Source: Serinicoccus marinus DSM 15273
GTDB taxonomy: Bacteria > Actinomycetota > Actinomycetes > Actinomycetales > Dermatophilaceae
Assembly (NCBI RefSeq): GCF_008386315.1
Contig: NZ_CP043808.1
Span: 1,674,001-1,738,000 of the forward strand
DNA: 64,000 nucleotides
Direction: 5' to 3'
Part shown: positions 63,815 through 64,000 of the stretch, in pieces
How the letters are laid out: each line of letters begins with the position of its first letter
Numbering within the stretch: the first letter of the stretch is position 1
The notes under the pieces: model-generated
Told to the model about the DNA's origin: nothing
The model's database searches: none
Seen by the model: the letters and a program-made list of their open reading frames with translations, nothing else
Translations under genes and position numbers: made by a program

Positions 63815-64000
63815 TCCTCGGCGGTCAGCGCCTGGACGGCGGGCCTCGATGACTTCGACCGCCGGTGCGGGTCGGTGCCCGTGGCGCTCATCACCCGGGA
63901 GAGCGGCCTGCCGATGGGCGTGCGGCACTGGACCGACGACGCGGACCGTGCCCACCGTCAGCTGCAGGAGGCGGGGGTGCGTTCGCACGAGAAGGTCCTG
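63815..64000 (+). CDS. Possible VOC/glyoxalase-like protein, 3' cut by window end
   Basis: An open frame running off the window encodes WTAGLDDFDRRC and ITRESGLPMGVRHWTDDADRAHRQLQEAGV. The last part resembles the second beta-alpha unit of vicinal-oxygen-chelate proteins (glyoxalase/bleomycin-resistance fold). No ATG or GTG start precedes the conserved part in this frame, so the 5' end is unclear or contains another base error. Confidence 0.3.

Overview
The window is GC-rich DNA (roughly 70% or more by eye) from an actinobacterium. Lineage markers are RbpA, a Pup/PafA/Dop/ARC pupylation system, PafB/PafC, the mycothiol ligase MshC, a Ppm-type mannosyltransferase next to Lnt, and an F420-type LLM oxidoreductase. 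Gene order around arc, trmI, the RecB-like nuclease, mshC, the SCO1664-like protein, DUF3090 and the phosphomutase is the usual actinobacterial one. The absence of proteasome core genes and the general style fit Micrococcales; placement in an Intrasporangiaceae/Ornithinimicrobiaceae-like group is only a guess. I saw no rRNA, tRNA, CRISPR array or insertion sequence.

Layout. 0-5 kb: end of an MFS carrier, rbpA with a sigma-R-like promoter, then lnt-ppm-fxsA on the minus strand. 5-11 kb: kamA, ybaK, an Lrp regulator, a 5'-3' exonuclease, a PAP2 phosphatase and a thiolase. 11-19 kb (minus): helY, a diacylglycerol-kinase-like gene, tatC, tatA, a low-GC island with a secreted cysteine-rich protein, then pafC-pafB. 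19-27 kb: DUF3866, a 16-codon leaderless ORF, a Na+/H+ antiporter, two FKBP genes, then pafA-pup-dop with no prcBA. 27-34 kb: an FMN alpha-hydroxyacid oxidase, an ankyrin lipoprotein, an MFS carrier with fused beta-sandwich domains, arc and trmI. 34-44 kb: a site-2 protease, RecB-like nuclease, PAC2, HAD, mshC and conserved actinobacterial hypotheticals, and an M20 peptidase. 44-56.5 kb: a form II CO-dehydrogenase-like molybdenum hydroxylase cluster (coxS-L-M-G, xdhC, coxE, coxD, mocA), interrupted by an M48 protease gene bracketed by two near-identical hairpins and by a GntR/membrane/lipoprotein cassette. 56.5-59.3 kb: a sulfane-sulfur module (metallo-beta-lactamase/rhodanese, rhodanese, TauE). 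59-64 kb: GntR/UTRA, a PPOX-like protein, a pentapeptide-repeat protein and an ABC-2 exporter.

Sequence-level signals cut across the genes. (1) The octamer GGTATGCC/GGCATACC occurs about 43 times by hand count, roughly 20-fold above base-composition expectation, and imposes rare codons. (2) Many genes carry a TANNNT hexamer 6-7 nt upstream of ATG/GTG, as in leaderless transcription. (3) Two families of intergenic repeats occur: 31-bp tandem pairs and a long perfect hairpin. (4) At least nine conserved genes carry one or two single-base frameshifts, mostly in G/C runs, which points to sequencing error more than to pseudogenes. Stop/start overlaps of the ATGA or GTGA type are common, so translational coupling is the rule in the operons.
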